Below, in pieces: positions 33,861 through 37,519 of a stretch of DNA of 37,519 bases. Source of the stretch: JAVBLW01 sp031553215 (lineage in GTDB: Bacteria > Bacillota_I > Bacilli_A > Acholeplasmatales > Anaeroplasmataceae); NCBI GenBank assembly GCA_031553215.1, contig JAVBLW010000013.1, forward strand, positions 1-37,519, in the 5' to 3' direction. Numbering within the stretch: the first letter of the stretch is position 1; each line of letters starts with the position of its first letter. The position numbers and the translations under genes are program-made. A model generated the notes under the pieces. It had not been told where the DNA came from. It saw only the letters and a program-made list of their open reading frames with translations, and did not search any database.

Positions 33861-33887
33861 AAATAATTAGATATTATTAGGGGGGAA
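33861..33887 (+). repeat. 27-base regulatory repeat, copy 1 (before ATP-grasp)
   Basis: Contains the palindrome AATAAT-TAGAT-ATTATT and a run of six Gs that is the ribosome site. An identical 27-base copy lies, inverted, before the STAND ATPase (37222-37248). Confidence 0.85.
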
Positions 33888-33890
33888 GAC

Positions 33891-34838
33891 ATGAATTTAT
33901 TAATACCAAACTCATTTTGCTTCGCAGCAATCGGAATAGTAAAAAGCTTGAAACGTTTTTCTAATCATCAAGTCAAGATTATAGGAACAGGCGAAGAGCC
34001 TTTTGCCTTTTCAAGCGGAAGTCAACTAGTGGATGAGTATATCCAATCTCCATTACTTGATGAGAAGAATAATTATGAAGAATTTCTTAATAATTTAATA
34101 GTGACAAAAAAAATTGATTTGATTATTTGCGTTCATGATTTAGATCTACCGATACTGAATAATATATCAAAATTACACAAAAATGTCATATATGTTAATC
34201 CAGGAGAAAAAATAATAAGTTTGTTTAGTGATAAACTTACTGCAAGTGTGGAAATTCAAAAACTTGGTATTTCTGTACCAAAAATTTTTTTTAATAATGC
34301 AGATATTTCAATCATTTGTAGAAAGAGAACATCTGTTGGAAGCCAGGGGATAAAACGAATAGACTTTAAAGATCTAATTTCTTTTGATGCAAACCAAACA
34401 TTCATACAAGAAAACATAATAGGAGAAGAATATACTATAGATGTGTTATGTGATTCAGATGGATGTCCACATCTAATTATTCCTCGTAAAAGATTAGAAA
34501 TACGAAATGGTATGTCATTTAAAACTCAAATTGTAAATAATTTACTCGCTATAGAAATAACAAAAAAAATTTGTTCCAATTATAGAATTCCTGGTTTATG
34601 GAATATCCAATTCATCGATGACGGCAAAAACTTATATTTTATTGAACTTAATCCTAGATTTGCAGGTTCTGGTATTGCAGGAATTGTAGCTTCATTTAAC
34701 TATTTAGATTTATTCATTGATCATTTTTTTTATGGTAAAAGTATCCCGCCTTTAGAAGAATTACAATCAAAGATCGTATGGGATTCAATAATAACTAGAT
34801 ATTATGAAGAACTTTCCTCGCCTATTAGCACGTCATAA
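33891..34838 (+). CDS. ATP-grasp family ligase
   Basis: A 315-residue ATP-grasp enzyme. The N-terminal ~110 residues are a pre-ATP-grasp Rossmann-like domain (IGTGEEPFAFSSGSQLVDEY). The ATP-grasp part has SDKLTASVEIQKLGISVPK, the ATP-covering CRKRTSVGSQGIKRI (K145), IIGEEYTIDVL, and metal-binding IELNPRFAGS (E252, N254, R256). Such enzymes form C-N bonds between a carboxylate and an amine, via acyl-phosphate. The substrate is unknown. Its end overlaps the convergent STAND gene by 37 bases. Six Gs precede the ATG. Confidence 0.85.
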   Translation: MNLLIPNSFCFAAIGIVKSLKRFSNHQVKIIGTGEEPFAFSSGSQLVDEYIQSPLLDEKNNYEEFLNNLIVTKKIDLIICVHDLDLPILNNISKLHKNVIYVNPGEKIISLFSDKLTASVEIQKLGISVPKIFFNNADISIICRKRTSVGSQGIKRIDFKDLISFDANQTFIQENIIGEEYTIDVLCDSDGCPHLIIPRKRLEIRNGMSFKTQIVNNLLAIEITKKICSNYRIPGLWNIQFIDDGKNLYFIELNPRFAGSGIAGIVASFNYLDLFIDHFFYGKSIPPLEELQSKIVWDSIITRYYEELSSPISTS

Positions 34839-37219
34839 GTCCAATATGCAAGATAACAAATATGCCATGGTTTACCTATGATAAATCTATTATCTTTAGT
34901 AATAGAATTTGTAATTCTTTCCTCTACTGGTTTGCAATATCTCATGTTTTCTTTTGCCTTGCTTAAATACCTTCTAGCCTCTAAATATTTACCTTGCTTA
35001 GTATATATTGAATAAAGATTATAATAAAGTAATGAATGTATGTGTTTATCTGGCTCCAGGTTTATTATTATCATTGCATCATCCTCAAGAGATTTAGAGA
35101 TATCAAAACGATTATTCTCGTAACACCAAACAAGTTTATTTACAATAATGGCGAGTTTATCAAAAGGTACAATAGCGGATGTTTCCGCCATATTTAATAA
35201 GCTAAATGTTTCATCCTTAAAATTTCCCTCAACTAGATTTAAAACTGCTTGATTTACAAGAATCATATGATTACCAAGTAATTTACCACTTAATAATGTC
35301 GCAGCCTTATTTATTTTTTTTCTCGCTGCACGGATTTTGCCAAGTCCACCTAATACATGTGTATATGTAATAAGTGTTTTAGCTTGCTGCTCTTCTAAGT
35401 CATTAAAGGCTTTGACACTCTTTTTTAAATATGGTATTGTTTTTGAACGGGGCAAATACATATCTACAAGTCTATTGCGATAGCCATATTCCTTATACTG
35501 CTTATATTTTGAATTTTTTAGTATTTTATGTATTTTTAAGCATGTTGAAATATCACCTAGTGAACGATAACTTGATAAAACTGCTAAATTTATATTCAAG
35601 TCCATTTCAATGTCATCTATGTATCTTGGCCTAATTTCGTTATAAAACTCAATGTTCTCATAATGCTTATCACATGCCGCTAAAAACATCATCTTATATA
35701 AAATAAATTTTTTATCATTCGGCATCTTTTTACGTTTCTCTATTTGTAATAAACATCTATTGTAACCTTCATCATAAAGTTCAAATTTGAAGCACATTCG
35801 TAATATTGATTTATATAGTGAGATATGTTCTTCAATATGCTCAACCGTTACATCTATAAAACTATTAATATATTTCCATACAGTTTTAATCGGTAGTTTT
35901 ATTAGAACTGATTCCTCTAAAGATTTAAACAATTCTCCTATTTTTTCCGGATATGTGTCTTTGTATATATTCAAAATAACTTTTAGAAATATAAAATTTA
36001 ATTTATTAGACTTTATTAATAATGATTCAATGTATTCTTTGATATATGAAATAGTTGATTTTTTTTCAGCATCAAAATAATTATCATTAATTTTTAATCT
36101 ATCTATTATACTTGCATGTGCAATTAAAACGTAAGTATTGGATAAAATAATCAATTTTTTTTGAATTAATGATTCAAAAATATCATCTAACTGATAAAGT
36201 CTGGCATATTTTGTTAAATCACGTAAGTATTGTAATTTCATTTTGCCATCAAATTCTACAATAGTAATTATTATCGATAATTCTTTATCAGACAGATTCA
36301 ATAAACATTCCAGAGTCTTATCAGGATCGCTTATTATTGTTTTATTATAATTGATGGAATAATCAATTAATTCCCTTATATTACCAGAATTATTTTCAAT
36401 ATAATGATTGATTAAATTTTTATTGAAATCGAACTCTTTTGGCTTGTCGCTTATTTTCTTATCAATTATATCAATAATATATTTTGAATCCGTTCTCTCT
36501 ATTTTCACACACGAAATAATTATATTTTCATTAGCAAATATCTCTACAGCTTTTTGGACCATTTCAGTATTTTCATTTATCGTTGTATATTCAAAAATTA
36601 TAAAAACTTTTTTACTATTATTAAAATAAAAACATCTTCTTAAAAAAGATAAAGAAGATTCATCAATTATCTGCAAGTTATCAATAATAAGCACCATCTG
36701 TACATTGCTAAAAATATAATTAATAAATTCCTGTTTTAAGTATAAGAAGGATTTTTCGTTTTGGACTAAGTAATCATTGGCGGATTCATAACCCTTTTTT
36801 ATTAGCATTAATGTAAAATTAAATGCTATATTTTTTATATTTGAGTTTTTGAAAAAATTTAAATCTGATTGTATAATCTGATTTTGTATGTATTTATGAT
36901 TATTTATAAAATTTTCAAAAGAATTTGGCGTATTATTAAAACGATCTTGAAAGGCATCAAATATTGAAGATAGAAAAGACCATTCTTCTAATTCGGTTTT
37001 ATTAATCGGTGATGTTTTAATGACTATATTAAAAATATCATTTTTTTTCAGTTTAGTAACTAATTTTTGCGAAACAGAACTTTTTCCTATTGCTGTTGGA
37101 GCATATAATACTTTTATAGTCAATCTTGTATAATTTTTAATATCTTGTAATAACCTATTTGATTCTTCATCCCTATCAACTATTTCGTTATCTACAAGAA
37201 AAGTTAGTTTTTTATCCAT
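34802..37219 (-). CDS. STAND-like AAA ATPase with C-terminal TPR-like repeats
   Basis: An 805-residue protein. The N-terminal NTPase has Walker A APTAIGKS (40-47) and Walker B MVLIIDN (D180), in the arrangement of STAND/MalT-type regulators. From about 400 the chain is a series of TPR-like helical pairs (for example residues near 620-760). I see no DNA-binding HTH or obvious effector. STAND proteins often act as sensors that assemble on a trigger. It converges on and overlaps the ATP-grasp gene, and the two share an identical upstream sequence, so they probably form one system. No close match is recognised. Confidence 0.75.
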   Translation of the reverse strand: MDKKLTFLVDNEIVDRDEESNRLLQDIKNYTRLTIKVLYAPTAIGKSSVSQKLVTKLKKNDIFNIVIKTSPINKTELEEWSFLSSIFDAFQDRFNNTPNSFENFINNHKYIQNQIIQSDLNFFKNSNIKNIAFNFTLMLIKKGYESANDYLVQNEKSFLYLKQEFINYIFSNVQMVLIIDNLQIIDESSLSFLRRCFYFNNSKKVFIIFEYTTINENTEMVQKAVEIFANENIIISCVKIERTDSKYIIDIIDKKISDKPKEFDFNKNLINHYIENNSGNIRELIDYSINYNKTIISDPDKTLECLLNLSDKELSIIITIVEFDGKMKLQYLRDLTKYARLYQLDDIFESLIQKKLIILSNTYVLIAHASIIDRLKINDNYFDAEKKSTISYIKEYIESLLIKSNKLNFIFLKVILNIYKDTYPEKIGELFKSLEESVLIKLPIKTVWKYINSFIDVTVEHIEEHISLYKSILRMCFKFELYDEGYNRCLLQIEKRKKMPNDKKFILYKMMFLAACDKHYENIEFYNEIRPRYIDDIEMDLNINLAVLSSYRSLGDISTCLKIHKILKNSKYKQYKEYGYRNRLVDMYLPRSKTIPYLKKSVKAFNDLEEQQAKTLITYTHVLGGLGKIRAARKKINKAATLLSGKLLGNHMILVNQAVLNLVEGNFKDETFSLLNMAETSAIVPFDKLAIIVNKLVWCYENNRFDISKSLEDDAMIIINLEPDKHIHSLLYYNLYSIYTKQGKYLEARRYLSKAKENMRYCKPVEERITNSITKDNRFIIGKPWHICYLAYWTYDVLIGEESSS

Positions 37220-37221
37220 AT

Positions 37222-37248
37222 TTCCCCCCTAATAATATCTAATTATTT
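37222..37248 (-). repeat. 27-base regulatory repeat, copy 2 (before STAND ATPase)
   Basis: Identical to 33861-33887 in inverted orientation, with the palindrome and the G-run ribosome site two bases before the ATG of the STAND gene. Confidence 0.85.
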
Positions 37249-37314
37249 ATTGGAAATTATGGCCTTACAGGAGATACTTGCAAATATTATAAAAATGGAA
37301 AAGAGATAAAGTGA
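37243..37314 (+). pseudogene. Possible 3' gene remnant
   Basis: An open frame with no start codon or ribosome site reads LFIGNYGLTGDTCKYYKNGK then EIK and stops at TGA, directly followed by a terminator. It begins where the 27-base repeat ends, so it may be the 3' end of a gene lost when the ATP-grasp/STAND module arrived. The parent gene is not identified; resemblance to the C-terminus of the HTH-desulfoferrodoxin gene is weak. Confidence 0.3.
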
Positions 37315-37337
37315 TTAAGTTCACTTATTTTCTATAC
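37309..37337 (+). terminator. Terminator; right copy of the 23-base repeat
   Basis: The same AAGTGA/TCACTT hairpin as after the HTH-desulfoferrodoxin gene; bases 37309-37331 are identical to 33560-33582. The T-tract is shorter here. Confidence 0.6.
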
Positions 37338-37343
37338 AAATGG

Positions 37344-37372
37344 TTGACAAGTCAACTATTTAGCAATACAAT
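37344..37372 (+). promoter_or_regulatory. Consensus promoter with dyad, cut off by IS110
   Basis: TTGACA (37344-37349), exactly 17 bases, TACAAT (37367-37372). The dyad TTGAC-AA-GTCAA overlaps the -35, a likely operator. The IS110-type end starts about 12 bases downstream, so the gene it served is displaced or lies beyond the insertion. Confidence 0.65.
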
Positions 37373-37383
37373 GATATTGGAGT

Positions 37384-37519
37384 TGATTAACTATTAATAG
37401 TCAAGATATATCTCTTATATTTTTAGAATCTTAAATTAAGCCAAGACAAAAAATCCTCAAACTGATAATTTTTTAATTTTGAGGATATTAATGATATCGA
37501 AATAAATATCGCCGTATAT
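37384..37519 (-). mobile_element. Right end of a second, inverted IS110-family element
   Basis: Read on the minus strand, these bases match the right flank of the first IS110 element (1281-1415): ATATACGGC directly after the transposase stop, the TCCTCAAA/TTTGAGGA hairpin (37454-37485), and TTGACTATTAATAGTTAAT at the tip. There are many substitutions between, so it is a related, not identical, copy. Its transposase gene would start beyond the window, reading left. Confidence 0.85.

Noticed and set aside
1..37519. CRISPR array, prophage or retron
   Set aside because: No regularly spaced repeats, phage structural genes, cas genes or reverse transcriptase were seen.

Overview
The window is about 37.5 kb of very AT-rich, low-GC Gram-positive DNA centred on a chromosome replication origin. 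The block rpmH-rnpA-yidC-jag reads left and dnaA-dnaN-yaaA-recF-gyrB-gyrA reads right, with DnaA boxes on both sides of dnaA. An RNA polymerase delta subunit (RpoE), a DUF1934 protein and a small BofA-like protein point to Bacilli. Very low GC, rare UGA stops (2 of 34 called genes) and small gene sizes suggest an uncultured gut lineage near the Mollicutes/RF39/Erysipelotrichia side. That placement is inference; UGA is not read as Trp here.

Layout: an IS110-family element (1-1415); then, all leftward, an O-antigen-ligase-like membrane protein, rpoE, a DUF1934 gene, a dnaX-ybaB-recR-bofA operon, a YiiX-like peptidase, and jag-yidC-rnpA-rpmH; oriC (about 10.2-10.5 kb); the rightward dnaA-gyrA block; a GNAT and a DUF11-like protein; an M48 protease (leftward); an RNA-repair locus (22.1-27.9 kb); a 550-base non-coding stretch with a strong promoter and several predicted helices; yitT and mgtA (leftward); a second GNAT; an HTH-desulfoferrodoxin fusion; and a convergent ATP-grasp/STAND-ATPase pair. 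The right edge is the 3' flank of a second, inverted IS110-type element.

The most interesting region is the RNA-repair locus. An RHH-WYL regulator is divergent from an operon encoding a Ro60/TROVE-like vWA protein (DUF2828 type), an unknown 134-residue protein, the RtcB RNA ligase and a CCA-adding enzyme. Between regulator and operon lie two tandem tRNA-like RNA modules with acceptor-like, D-like and T-like arms and no anticodon arm. They share a frame with a compensatory base-pair change, so they are strong candidates for a Y-RNA-like (YrlA-type) Ro ligand. Two direct repeats 51 bases apart are probable WYL-regulator sites.

Other notable systems: mgtA has a 33-codon leader ORF and mutually exclusive antiterminator/terminator helices and no recognisable M-box; the HTH-desulfoferrodoxin fusion keeps the rubredoxin-like cysteines but has Asp for one His of the catalytic iron site; the ATP-grasp and STAND genes share a 27-base identical upstream sequence in inverted orientation and are flanked by a 23-base direct repeat; and GyrB carries Asn where quinolone-susceptible enzymes carry Asp.
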